From NCBI GenBank assembly GCA_946187325.1, contig CAMHQC010000018.1:1-40022 (forward strand): 40,022 nucleotides of DNA, in the 5' to 3' direction. Every line of letters begins with the position of its first letter. Position 1 is the first letter of the stretch. A model generated the notes under the pieces. That model searched no databases, was not told where the DNA came from, and worked only from the letters and a program-made list of their open reading frames with translations. Below are positions 24,976 through 33,462 of the stretch, in pieces. The stretch comes from an uncultured Clostridia bacterium. Its GTDB lineage: Bacteria > Bacillota > Clostridia > Oscillospirales > Acutalibacteraceae. The translations under genes were made by a program, and so were the position numbers.

Positions 24976-26436
24976 TTAATCTTTATTATATCCGTTATAT
25001 TTAAAGCTTACCATAGTAATATCGTCGCTTTGGGTATAGCCCTGAACGAAGTTGTCGAGCTCGGTTTTGACGTTTCTGAGAAGTTCCTCGGGCGAACCGT
25101 CGGGATTTTTGTTAAGAGCTTCAACCATTCTCTCGGTAGAGAAAAGCTCGTGGTCTTTATTATTGGCTTCGGGAATTCCGTCGGTGTATAAGAACAGCGA
25201 GTCGCCCTCTTTTAGCGCAAACTCGTAGTCCTTGTAACGAACGTTCTCCATACCGCCGACGATAAAGCTGTGGTTATCTTTAAGTATTTCAAATTCGCCC
25301 TGTCGGTTACGAAACGCGGGATACTCGTGACCGGCGTTCGCGGCGATACCCTTACCTGTTTTAAGGTCGATAATTCCAAGCCATACCGTAACGAACATTT
25401 CAGCGCTGTTGTTTTTACAAATACGGTCATTCACGAATCCGAGTATCTCGGCGGGAGTTCCGCCCATAAGCGCGCGGTCGCTTATAAGGATTTTAGCCGC
25501 CATCATAAACAGCGCGGCGGGCACGCCCTTATCGGATACATCGGCGACAACAATCGCTAAATGGTCGTCGTCCACAAAGAAGAAGTCGTAGAAATCTCCG
25601 CCGACCTCCTTAGCGGTATACATAGCGGCGAAAATATCGAACTCGGTTCTATCGGGAAACGGCGGAAAAATATTCGGAACTACGCCCGTTTGGAGACGTT
25701 TAGCCGAGTCGAGTTCCAGCTTAACCTTAGCGGAAGCGGTAGAAACGCGCTCCTGCTCGATAACCATATCGTAACCGTGTTGCGCGATAAGCACCGCAAT
25801 CATAGTTATAATCATAAACACTAAAAGTCTCGGCAAAAATCCGTGTATTAACGACCTTACCAATATTTCGTTAGGCTCGGTATTAAAAGCCAGCAGACTT
25901 TCGCGCAGTGTGCCGTGGATTATCACATTGCTCCCCTCGGCAAGCTGCGGGAAGAAGTTTAAATCTACTATTCCGCTGTTGGCCGCCGATATAGTGCCGA
26001 TAAACAGCGACAATATCGAAAGCGCCGAAATAATATACGTAAAGCCTCTTGAAAAATATCGGCTCGACAAAAGCACCGGTATTGTCATTATAAGAATTAC
26101 GTTATGGTTAAGCGCGCCGAACAATCTCGTCAACACAAGCAACAGACAGATTACCATAACGTATTTAAGCCAGCTTTTTTGACCTTTAAAAACAAAGTAT
26201 AAAACAAGCGGAAAAGCCAGTTCAAACAAGCCCTGCACGGCGAGCGTATTCATACGGGCTTTATCAAGCGCAAAGACTCCAAATATATTCAAAATCCACG
26301 CAACTATAAGTATTACCCCGCAAGCCGCCATAACTACAGCTACGAGACGGTTCGACTCGATTTCATTTTTTTGAAAAATTCTCTTAGTATCTTCCGAGCC
26401 GTAGACAGTAAAATACTTTTTTAATCTATTAAACAT
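24976..26436 (-). CDS. Membrane-anchored SpoIIE/RsbU-type PP2C phosphatase
   Basis: A serine phosphatase that would dephosphorylate a STAS-domain antagonist in a partner-switching circuit. Residues 30-222 contain about six membrane helices, forming a possible sensor region with an extracytoplasmic part (about 155-195). A short coiled linker (225-250) leads to the PP2C domain (about 262-480), with metal-binding AKEVGGDFYDF (275-285) and ADVSDKG (298-304), and SLFLYTDGIPEANN and SDDITMV later. Length 486. It begins 3 nt after the kinase gene, so stoichiometry is probably coupled. The activating signal is unknown. Confidence 0.93.
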   Translation of the reverse strand: MFNRLKKYFTVYGSEDTKRIFQKNEIESNRLVAVVMAACGVILIVAWILNIFGVFALDKARMNTLAVQGLFELAFPLVLYFVFKGQKSWLKYVMVICLLLVLTRLFGALNHNVILIMTIPVLLSSRYFSRGFTYIISALSILSLFIGTISAANSGIVDLNFFPQLAEGSNVIIHGTLRESLLAFNTEPNEILVRSLIHGFLPRLLVFMIITMIAVLIAQHGYDMVIEQERVSTASAKVKLELDSAKRLQTGVVPNIFPPFPDRTEFDIFAAMYTAKEVGGDFYDFFFVDDDHLAIVVADVSDKGVPAALFMMAAKILISDRALMGGTPAEILGFVNDRICKNNSAEMFVTVWLGIIDLKTGKGIAANAGHEYPAFRNRQGEFEILKDNHSFIVGGMENVRYKDYEFALKEGDSLFLYTDGIPEANNKDHELFSTERMVEALNKNPDGSPEELLRNVKTELDNFVQGYTQSDDITMVSFKYNGYNKD

Positions 26437-26439
26437 ATA

Positions 26440-26850
26440 TTACTCCAGATTCTTTTTAATCTTCAGAATATTATGACCGTCCTCAAACACGTATTCGACT
26501 AAATCCATAGACTTTTTAACAAGGAAAATACCCAGACCGCCGATTTCTCTCTCCTCGGCGGAAAGAGTTACGTCGGGAGTAGCCGCGGAAAGCGGGTCGA
26601 AAGGCTTACCGTGGTCAATAAAGGTTATGATTACGGAAAGCGGGGATTCCTCGACCTCAACTCTTACAGTAGCCTGACCTGTTTCGGGGCTGTAGGCGTA
26701 ACGCGCTATATTGCCGAAAAGCTCGTCGATAGCTACATCGATTTGAATCTGAGCTTTCATAGAGCAATTATAATTTTCGAGTTCTTCGTTAATAAAATCC
26801 GTCACTGTTTCTATATTCTCAATAGCGGCGTCAATAGTCATTTCCTTCAT
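26440..26850 (-). CDS. RsbW/SpoIIAB-like anti-sigma serine kinase
   Basis: A 136-residue GHKL-type ATPase. N-box IDELFGNIARYAY (Asn47), G1 box IDHGKP (78-83) and G2 box GGLGIFLVKK (104-113) are intact. Proteins of this type phosphorylate a STAS antagonist and bind either that antagonist or a sigma factor (known for SpoIIAB and RsbW). The likely antagonist is the STAS protein at the head of this operon; the second binding partner, a sigma factor or some other effector, is not evident. The gene starts 2 nt after the esterase stop, with GAGGTGCG upstream. Confidence 0.93.
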   Translation of the reverse strand: MKEMTIDAAIENIETVTDFINEELENYNCSMKAQIQIDVAIDELFGNIARYAYSPETGQATVRVEVEESPLSVIITFIDHGKPFDPLSAATPDVTLSAEEREIGGLGIFLVKKSMDLVEYVFEDGHNILKIKKNLE

Positions 26851-26852
26851 TA

Positions 26853-28511
26853 TTACGCACCTCCGTTTAGTAATACAATTATAAGACTTACGATACCAGA
26901 GATAATTCCCAAAGCTAAAGCAATTTTCAGCAGCGCTTTTCTCACAAACGGAACATTGAATTTCACGTTAGCGTAGGACGCTGAAATCGAGTTGTTTAAA
27001 AGCGGCATTAGCTCTATACGCTGGTTTTTTTTGATATCATAATCAAGTTTTATTTCTTTTTCCAGAACCATAGCGGCTCTGCCGCTCGTATTGTATTTTT
27101 CCCATTCGAGCGAATCTATCGACGGATTTCCCGTCTTGGCAAATGTTGTCCACATCTCCATTATTTTATCGGAAAGCGCCTTATCGGCAGTCTGTCCGGT
27201 ATAAATCGTTTCGTCAATATTGCCGAAAACATAGGCCAGCTCTACGGCGTGGCATGCCCCGTAATTTTTTACAGCCGACGGTTCTTTCCAGTAATACATA
27301 TAGACATTCCCGCCGTTTTCGGCGTGTAACTGCGCCTGTAAAACAGCAGGGAGCCTGAATAAAACCTCATTATAAAACTCGGTCACACGACGAATATTGT
27401 GTTCCTTTAATTCAGGCATAAAGTTTTTAACAATCTTCTTTTTTTCGTCGGAAAGCTTGCTGACGTCATTTTCGTACCTTACGCTCATACCGACACGATA
27501 CGGAATAAAACCGCCCAGTTCGCCTATCCAGTAGTTTAGCTCATCCGAGTTAGTACCGATTAGGATATCGATGTCTTTAGTATAGCCGTCGCGGTACGGC
27601 TGATACGGGTCTAAGGGTATAAGCTTACCGTCGCGCTGGGGGAAGTTATTGTCGAGATCGAGCTTATCGTTAAGCTTTTTAATCTCGGATTCGGACAGCT
27701 TCATTAAATCGTCCGTACAACTTGCGCCCGCGCCCTTAAAAAGCTCTCGGGTATATTCCAGACATTCCTCTTTTGAAAACGTAAGAGCCACCGAACCGCT
27801 CTCGGCGATAACTCGGTTAAACAAGCCCTTAGCCTCGGGAATAATCGGTAAAAGCGATACGCTTCCGCCGCCCGCGGACTCGCCGAAAATCGTAATATTG
27901 TCGGGATTTCCGCCGAAAGCGGCGATGTTCTTTTTCACCCATCTAAGCGCTTCTATCTGGTCTAATATTCCGAGGTTTGGGGCATCGGGAAAATCTTCTC
28001 CGCCCTTGACCTCGCTAAAGTCAACAAAGCCCATCAGTCCTACGCGGTATCCGACCGTAACAAGCACAATATCACGGTGAGCCGAAACGAAATTAACTCC
28101 GTTATAAAGCGGATCAGCCGTTCCTCCCCAACCGTAAGAGCCGCCGTGGAAGAATACCATTACCGTTTTATTTTTTACGGATAAGTCGCTCCAAATATTA
28201 AGGTAAAGACAATCCTCGCTCTGGGGATAATAGGAGGCTTTCTCGCTCTTCCACTCTACCTGAATAGGACTTCTGCCGTTATAATAAGCCTCAAAAGCTT
28301 TATCGCTTTCACAAACAGGCTCGGGCTTTTTCCAACGGCGCTCCCCCGTCGGAGATTTTGCGAAGGGTATTCCGCGGAATTCCACTATTTTACCCTTTTC
28401 TTTTCCGACAAAGGTTCCGTTAACGCACTTAACGGCTAACTTCTCATCGTAGCTTTGTATTTCTTTATTTACACCGTAGCTGTTTTTAATCTCAGCGTTT
28501 GACGTACTCAT
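26853..28511 (-). CDS. Tail-anchored type B carboxylesterase
   Basis: An alpha/beta hydrolase of 552 residues. The oxyanion-hole loop FHGGSYGWGG (121-130), type B signature SEDCLYLNIW (98-107) and nucleophile elbow FGESAGGGSV (Ser212) are intact, with GTNSDE and GACHAVELAYVFGN supplying the likely acid and His. It lacks an N-terminal signal, but residues about 523-549 form one hydrophobic helix, so it is probably anchored at the membrane with the catalytic part in the cytoplasm. The ATG overlaps the synthetase stop (ATGA), so it is probably made together with that enzyme and may release or modify its product. The substrate is unknown. Confidence 0.9.
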   Translation of the reverse strand: MSTSNAEIKNSYGVNKEIQSYDEKLAVKCVNGTFVGKEKGKIVEFRGIPFAKSPTGERRWKKPEPVCESDKAFEAYYNGRSPIQVEWKSEKASYYPQSEDCLYLNIWSDLSVKNKTVMVFFHGGSYGWGGTADPLYNGVNFVSAHRDIVLVTVGYRVGLMGFVDFSEVKGGEDFPDAPNLGILDQIEALRWVKKNIAAFGGNPDNITIFGESAGGGSVSLLPIIPEAKGLFNRVIAESGSVALTFSKEECLEYTRELFKGAGASCTDDLMKLSESEIKKLNDKLDLDNNFPQRDGKLIPLDPYQPYRDGYTKDIDILIGTNSDELNYWIGELGGFIPYRVGMSVRYENDVSKLSDEKKKIVKNFMPELKEHNIRRVTEFYNEVLFRLPAVLQAQLHAENGGNVYMYYWKEPSAVKNYGACHAVELAYVFGNIDETIYTGQTADKALSDKIMEMWTTFAKTGNPSIDSLEWEKYNTSGRAAMVLEKEIKLDYDIKKNQRIELMPLLNNSISASYANVKFNVPFVRKALLKIALALGIISGIVSLIIVLLNGGA

Positions 28512-31495
28512 TTCTTTCTCCTGAAAATAGACGCCACTGTTTCAAAGAAGTTTTTCTTATCGCTGAGCTTCTTTCTGAGCTCTCGGATAGTGATATCGCT
28601 CTGAGAATTATGTGTTACAAGCGCCTGAGCTGTGTTGATATAAATATCCTTAAAGCGCTCGATGCTTGAGTCTTCATATCTGCTCGCGGCGTAGTCAATC
28701 ATAAGCACAAGTCCGTCGCTTCCGTCGAGAATCTCCATATCGAGAATAGTCTGGGAAGCCGCCTGGTTCTGTCTAATATCAATAGACTCTATATCAAAGT
28801 CCTCGAGCCCGCCCATATCACGGATATCCTGCTGATAAAGCAGATAAGCGGTGTCATCGCTTACAACTTCGCTGTCCTTCTCAACATAGGGATAACAGCT
28901 ATGCTCGATACCCTTTTGAACCTGAGTATGAACGTCGGCGAAAAGCTCTCTTAAAGTCATATCGTCTTTAAATTTAACGCCTACGGGCAAGTCCCTGAAT
29001 AAAAGACCTACGGACGACATACTGAGCATATCCTCTCTGCCGTTATAAATCCACGAAAGTTTAATATTATCCTTTTCGTTGTATACGGAAACAGCCAGAG
29101 CGGCTACCGAAATAAAGAACTCGTTTCGGCTGATTCTGTACTGTTTTTCCATAGCCTTCATCTGAGGCTGTTCGATACCGATTTCGGCAAAAATCTCGCC
29201 CATTTCATTCTCGCGGGATTCGTGGTCGGTTTCAGGGTAGCACGACCAGTCTATGCCGTCGTAAGTATCCTCGAAGTACTTTTTACTCTCCTCGTAAAAC
29301 TCGGTATTCTGTTCGTTCTCGCGGTTTTGGAGCATTAAATAGTAGTAGTCGGGATCGGGCATCATACCCATATAAATTTTTCCGACATTACCCATAAACA
29401 GTTTAAGCGAGGTTCCGTCGAACAAGGTATGGTGAACGTCGAAGAACAGATAGCCGTTCTTTTCGGTTTCGAATACACGGCAGCGGTAAAGACTTCCGCC
29501 GATAACCTTAAACGGCTGAACGAGGGTATCCTTTAAGCTGTCGAACTCAAACTCGCTGATTTTCTCGACAGTTATATCTCTCAGGCTCTCGGGTACATAT
29601 TTCTGTACAATATCTCCGTCCTCGTTAAAGCTAAACTGAGTTAAAATAGCGGGATGGTGTTTAATAGCCGCCTGCATAGCGTCGGCGAGTTTATTTAAGT
29701 CGAACACATCTTTATTAACCTTTTGCATAGAAAACAGGTTGTACATCGTGGATTTAGGAGTGTAGAGCTGATAGTCCACCATATAGAGCTGTTCGGTAGT
29801 CAGCGGATGTTCTGTTTTAAGCGATCTTTCGTTTTTAACATCGGGAGATTCTCCGTCGTCGTTAGCGTGGTTTTCCTCGTAAAGAGCGGCGATTTTCTTA
29901 GGAGTTCTTCCGCGGAAGATTTCTCCCGAATTAAGTCCGCTAAGTCCGCTTTGTACGATAAGCTGGATTGATGTAAGCGAATCTCCGCCCATCTCATAGA
30001 AGTCGTCGTTAACGCCGACTCTGTCGAGTTTAAGCACTCTCTCCATAGCCTCGCAGAGCTTCTGCTCGGTTTCGGTTTCGGGCGCTTCGTACTCAACGCG
30101 GAAATCTTTTACGTCCGGCTCGGGCAGAGCCTTTCTGTCCATCTTGCCGTTAGGTTTAAGCGGTACTTTATCTATCTTAATATAATAAGCGGGTATCATA
30201 TAATACGGCAGACGCTTCGAGAGTTCTTCACGCATTTTTTCGGTATCGACCTCGATATCGGCAGTGTAGTAAGCGCAGAGATAACTCTGGGAATCGTTCT
30301 CAAAGCCCTTAGCCGCCGCCCAGTCGATTCCGAGAACCTGTTTTACGGAAGCCTCGATTTCAGCGGGCTCGATACGGTTACCGTTAATTTTAATCATATC
30401 GTTGGAGCGTCCGAGAAGAACGTAAACTCCGTCGGCGTTTTTCATAGCGAGGTCGCCTGTATGATACAGTCCGCCCGCGAAAGCCTTTTCGTTTTCTTCG
30501 GGGAGATTAATATAACCTCTTACGTATTTATTCTCGAAACAGAGTTCGCCTGTTTCTCCGTCCTCGACAACATTTCCGTCCTCGTCGAGAAGCGTAATAT
30601 TGATATCGATTTCGGGTTTACCGATAGGACAAACATCGTAAGCTTTATCAATCTTAAAAATACCGATAGCGAATCCGCTTTCGGAAGAAGCGTAAACGTT
30701 GATCAGGTCGAGGTTTTTATTGTAAATATTATTAGCGGGTTCGCTTCCGACAAAGAGCTTCTTCAGGAACGGACCTGTCTGGTTGCCGAGCATACGAACG
30801 TAAGACGGAGTGAGGAACGTTACGGTGATTCTCTTTTCGAGGAATAATCTTTTAAGCGCTATCGGGTTCTTGATAGTCGCGTAACCGACTACGTACATCT
30901 TAGCTCCGCGCCTGTTGAGAAGCTGGAGAATTACCATAACCGAAGCGACGAAGTTCAACGGCGCGAGCAGAGATACCCTCTCTTTATTGGTGAATAAATC
31001 TTTTCCGCCGAGGCTGATAGAGCCGATAGACTGCTCTAAGTTACCGAACTCGTGTAAAACGCCTTTCGGATTACCTGTTGTTCCCGAAGTATATATAGCG
31101 TAAGCGGCGGCGTGAGGGTCAACCTCCTCGTGACCTTCAAGCGGCTCGCAGGACATAATATCATCCCAGTTGTCCGCGCAAAGCTCAGCCTTACAGCCGC
31201 AGTCCTCGCGGATAAACTTAATACGCTCGGGAGCGTAGGTATCCTCTACGAGCGCCCAAGCCGCGCCCGCTTTCCATATACCTATCATAGCTACAACAGG
31301 CATAATTCCGCGCGGAAGATTAATAAGTACAAAGTCTTCCTTACCTACTCCGTTACTCTTTAGATAGGAATAAATCCTCGCGCTCATATCGTCAATCTGA
31401 GCGTAAGTAAGTCCCTTTGAATGAGCCTCATCATATAAAACCGCCGTGTTGGGACAGTTTTCCGTATGTCCTTTTAAAATCTCAATAATAGTCAT
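28508..31495 (-). CDS. Nonribosomal peptide synthetase, A-PCP-C module
   Basis: A single-module synthetase of 995 residues with the order adenylation (1-460), carrier (470-545), condensation (560-about 985). In the A domain, A3 is YTSGTTGNPKG (135-145), A5 VYASSESG, A7 YHTGDLA, A8 GRSNDMIKINGNRIEP and A10 Lys451 in PNGKMD. The A4 region reads NFVASVM, lacking the Asp that normally holds the amino group of an alpha-amino acid, so the substrate may be an acyl, aryl or unusual acid (inference). The carrier has GGDSL with Ser506. The condensation motif is HHTLFDG (688-694), with both His intact. There is no thioesterase; the neighbouring esterase or the terminal C domain could release the product. 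It starts 20 nt after the STAS gene. Confidence 0.93.
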   Translation of the reverse strand: MTIIEILKGHTENCPNTAVLYDEAHSKGLTYAQIDDMSARIYSYLKSNGVGKEDFVLINLPRGIMPVVAMIGIWKAGAAWALVEDTYAPERIKFIREDCGCKAELCADNWDDIMSCEPLEGHEEVDPHAAAYAIYTSGTTGNPKGVLHEFGNLEQSIGSISLGGKDLFTNKERVSLLAPLNFVASVMVILQLLNRRGAKMYVVGYATIKNPIALKRLFLEKRITVTFLTPSYVRMLGNQTGPFLKKLFVGSEPANNIYNKNLDLINVYASSESGFAIGIFKIDKAYDVCPIGKPEIDINITLLDEDGNVVEDGETGELCFENKYVRGYINLPEENEKAFAGGLYHTGDLAMKNADGVYVLLGRSNDMIKINGNRIEPAEIEASVKQVLGIDWAAAKGFENDSQSYLCAYYTADIEVDTEKMREELSKRLPYYMIPAYYIKIDKVPLKPNGKMDRKALPEPDVKDFRVEYEAPETETEQKLCEAMERVLKLDRVGVNDDFYEMGGDSLTSIQLIVQSGLSGLNSGEIFRGRTPKKIAALYEENHANDDGESPDVKNERSLKTEHPLTTEQLYMVDYQLYTPKSTMYNLFSMQKVNKDVFDLNKLADAMQAAIKHHPAILTQFSFNEDGDIVQKYVPESLRDITVEKISEFEFDSLKDTLVQPFKVIGGSLYRCRVFETEKNGYLFFDVHHTLFDGTSLKLFMGNVGKIYMGMMPDPDYYYLMLQNRENEQNTEFYEESKKYFEDTYDGIDWSCYPETDHESRENEMGEIFAEIGIEQPQMKAMEKQYRISRNEFFISVAALAVSVYNEKDNIKLSWIYNGREDMLSMSSVGLLFRDLPVGVKFKDDMTLRELFADVHTQVQKGIEHSCYPYVEKDSEVVSDDTAYLLYQQDIRDMGGLEDFDIESIDIRQNQAASQTILDMEILDGSDGLVLMIDYAASRYEDSSIERFKDIYINTAQALVTHNSQSDITIRELRKKLSDKKNFFETVASIFRRKK

Positions 31496-31515
31496 TTCTA
31501 CAACACCTAACCAAA

Positions 31516-31812
31516 TTATTCAACGGTAAGGATTTCCGAAAATCCTGTTACCTCGAAGATATCCTTTACGATATCATTAGCGCCGACAATTTTCATAGAG
31601 CCCTGTTTATTCATTATCTTCTGTAAAGAAAGAAGAACTCGAAGTCCCGCGGAGGAGATATAGTTAAGCTGCGAAAAGTCGAGTATAAGCTCCTCTACTC
31701 CGCCGAGGTCAGCCTTAGCTTTTTCCTCAAACTCTTTTGAGGTAGCTGTATCAACTCTGCCCTCTACATAAATTTTCAGTTCGTTTGCGTTTTTTTCCTT
31801 TTTAATAGTCAT
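31516..31812 (-). CDS. STAS-domain anti-sigma factor antagonist
   Basis: A 98-residue STAS protein of the SpoIIAA/RsbV type. The phosphoacceptor loop DFSQLNYISSAGLRVLL (about 45-61) is conserved, with Ser53 or Ser54 the expected target of the kinase. It is the first gene of a six-gene minus-strand operon that also encodes the kinase and phosphatase needed to switch it. AAGGAG lies before the ATG. In known systems the unphosphorylated form binds the kinase and frees a sigma factor; here the output is unknown. Confidence 0.93.
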   Translation of the reverse strand: MTIKKEKNANELKIYVEGRVDTATSKEFEEKAKADLGGVEELILDFSQLNYISSAGLRVLLSLQKIMNKQGSMKIVGANDIVKDIFEVTGFSEILTVE

Positions 31813-32118
31813 AATGCTATCTCCTTCTTTTTATTTATAATTAATTACAAATTAATTGTCAGGTTATTATGCTTCATATCGCATAAATAGAAAAATTCCA
31901 TTATATTATACAATATCGCTCCACTTAATGCAATATTTTCGTAGCTGATAAATAATAATTTTCGCGCAAATTTTTTCAAATTTCTATTAAAGTTATAACA
32001 CGAAGACAAAAATCAAATCCGAATCCTAATAATTTCTATTAATAAACCAACAAATTCAAACGATAAGTTCAATGTACTGTCGTATATTTCATCTCATGAT
32101 ACGGCGCTTTGCCGTCAG
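31813..32118. other. AT-rich intergenic region
   Basis: This stretch must hold the promoter of the STAS-NRPS operon (minus). A TATAAT box on that strand lies near 31903-31908 but no clear -35 is visible. No gene or RNA is recognisable. It runs into the dockerin-CBM remnant without any start codon or RBS for it. Confidence 0.4.
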
Positions 32119-32475
32119 GGCGACAAAACTATCTCCGTAAAAGACGCTACAGCTATCCAGAAGCACATCGCAAGTCTGGATACAATCCCCGCGGCTTATC
32201 AGCCCTTAGCGGACGTAAACGGCACAAGAGTTTACCTCGAAAGCAGCGCTAACCGGAGTAATCCTTACATCTATTTCCGGACAGGCTCGTCAGGTCCGAA
32301 CCAATGGCCGGGAGTTCCGATGGAGAAGGACGACCAAGGCAGATACACTTACGTTATTCCTTCCGAATACGACCAGGTTATTCTCAACGATAACGGCGGT
32401 GCTCAGACCGACGATTTAGACGTTCCGGCCTCAAGCGGACAGACTTACGATAACTCAAGCAACAGCTGGCAATAA
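32119..32475 (+). pseudogene. Remnant of a secreted dockerin-CBM26 (starch-binding) protein
   Basis: A 118-codon open stretch without a start codon or RBS. It begins inside a dockerin repeat (GDKTISVKDATAIQKHIASL, then PAAYQPLADVNG), very like the intact dockerin of the amylase at 178-2751. The second calcium repeat is missing: ADVNG runs straight into TRVYLESSANRSNPYIYFRT, then GPNQWPGVPMEKDDQGRYTY and VILNDNGGAQTDDLD, a CBM26-type starch-binding module ending SSNSWQ-stop. A terminator follows, so the 3' end of the old gene is preserved while the 5' part and an internal segment are deleted. It is probably what remains of another amylosome component. Confidence 0.8.
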
Positions 32476-32497
32476 TTTATAGTAATAAATAACAAAA

Positions 32498-32534
32498 AAT
32501 GATGGCGGATTTAGTAATCCGTCATTATTTTTTT
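32498..32534 (+). terminator. Terminator of the lost dockerin-CBM26 gene
   Basis: AATGA(TGG)CGGATT-TAGT-AATCCGTCATT with a 3-nt bulge, then ATTTTTTTTG. It lies 23 nt past the remnant's stop codon. Confidence 0.85.
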
Positions 32535-32537
32535 GAA

Positions 32538-32565
32538 TTGACAAATACTGTAAAAGGTATATAAT
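32538..32565 (+). promoter_or_regulatory. Promoter of the glycopolymer export operon
   Basis: Consensus TTGACA (32538-32543), a 16-nt spacer and TATAAT (32560-32565), directly after the preceding terminator and about 42 nt before the permease start. Confidence 0.88.
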
Positions 32566-32607
32566 AGTAGTGTTAAACAGATATATTTTTTCCTGAAAGA
32601 GGGGGCG

Positions 32608-33438
32608 ATGATAATAGTTTTTCTGAAAGATATTATCAACGAACACAAGGATTTTGGTAAGCAGATTTTCGTACTTGCCAAAACAGAACTTATAAAGACA
32701 TATAAGGGCGCCGCTATCGGCCCTTTCTGGGCAGTAGTTAAACCCGCGTTTACACTTTTCGTTTACTGGTTCGCGTTTTCTATCGGTATTAAAAAGCTCG
32801 GCCACGTAGATGTACTTATTCACGGACACAACTTGTCGTTCGACCGATTTTTATTTATGCTCGTAGGTTTTATTCCGTGGTTCTTTATCTCGGAAAGTAT
32901 TACCAAGGGCGCTAAAGAAATTCGGTTAAACAGACAGTACGTAACTAAAATCAACTTCCCCGTATCAACTATTATGACGTTTACCTCTATAGCGCGTCTG
33001 TATGTACACTTAGCGCTGTCGTTCATTATGTACGTTATCGTAGCGCTTATGTGGGGTACAAGCTGGTACAACTTACAGATATTCTTCTATATGCCGCTGA
33101 TGTTCCTGTTCTTCCTGTTCTTATCATGGAGTACGGCACCGATGTGCGCGTTCAGCCGCGATATGGAAAACGCTATCGTTTCTATTATGTCGGGTATATT
33201 CTGGCTAACAGGCGTTATCTACAACTCCTACGACCTTCCGAAACCGCTCGACACTATTATGCTGTTTAACCCGATTAACTTCTTCGTAAACGGCTACAGA
33301 AACGCTTTCTTATACGACAGATTCTTCTTTGAGTTCAGAACCGAATTAGTAATCTTCCTCGTAGAATTTTTCGCTCTGTTCTTCCTGGGTATCTTCAACT
33401 ACAACCGTCTCAGAAAGAAAATTCCCGATGTATTATAA
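32608..33438 (+). CDS. ABC-2 type glycopolymer export permease (TagG/Wzm-like)
   Basis: A 276-residue membrane protein with about six helices. AKTELIKTYKGAAIGPFWAV matches the amphipathic interface helix of TagG/Wzm permeases, and FIPWFFISESITKGAKEI, NRQYVTKINFPVSTI and NPINFFVNGYRNAFLY are typical later motifs. Members of this family export teichoic acids, O-antigens or related polymers through the membrane together with an ATPase. AGAGGGGG lies upstream. The adjacent ATPase and LicD genes support a wall glycopolymer substrate; whether it is a teichoic acid is not shown. Confidence 0.92.
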   Translation: MIIVFLKDIINEHKDFGKQIFVLAKTELIKTYKGAAIGPFWAVVKPAFTLFVYWFAFSIGIKKLGHVDVLIHGHNLSFDRFLFMLVGFIPWFFISESITKGAKEIRLNRQYVTKINFPVSTIMTFTSIARLYVHLALSFIMYVIVALMWGTSWYNLQIFFYMPLMFLFFLFLSWSTAPMCAFSRDMENAIVSIMSGIFWLTGVIYNSYDLPKPLDTIMLFNPINFFVNGYRNAFLYDRFFFEFRTELVIFLVEFFALFFLGIFNYNRLRKKIPDVL

Positions 33439-33462
33439 TCACGTTTTTAAGGAGAACTATTG

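Noticed and set aside
32455..32829. Minus-strand open frame over the promoter of the export operon
   Set aside because: It overlaps a terminator, a consensus promoter and the permease start, with no family resemblance.
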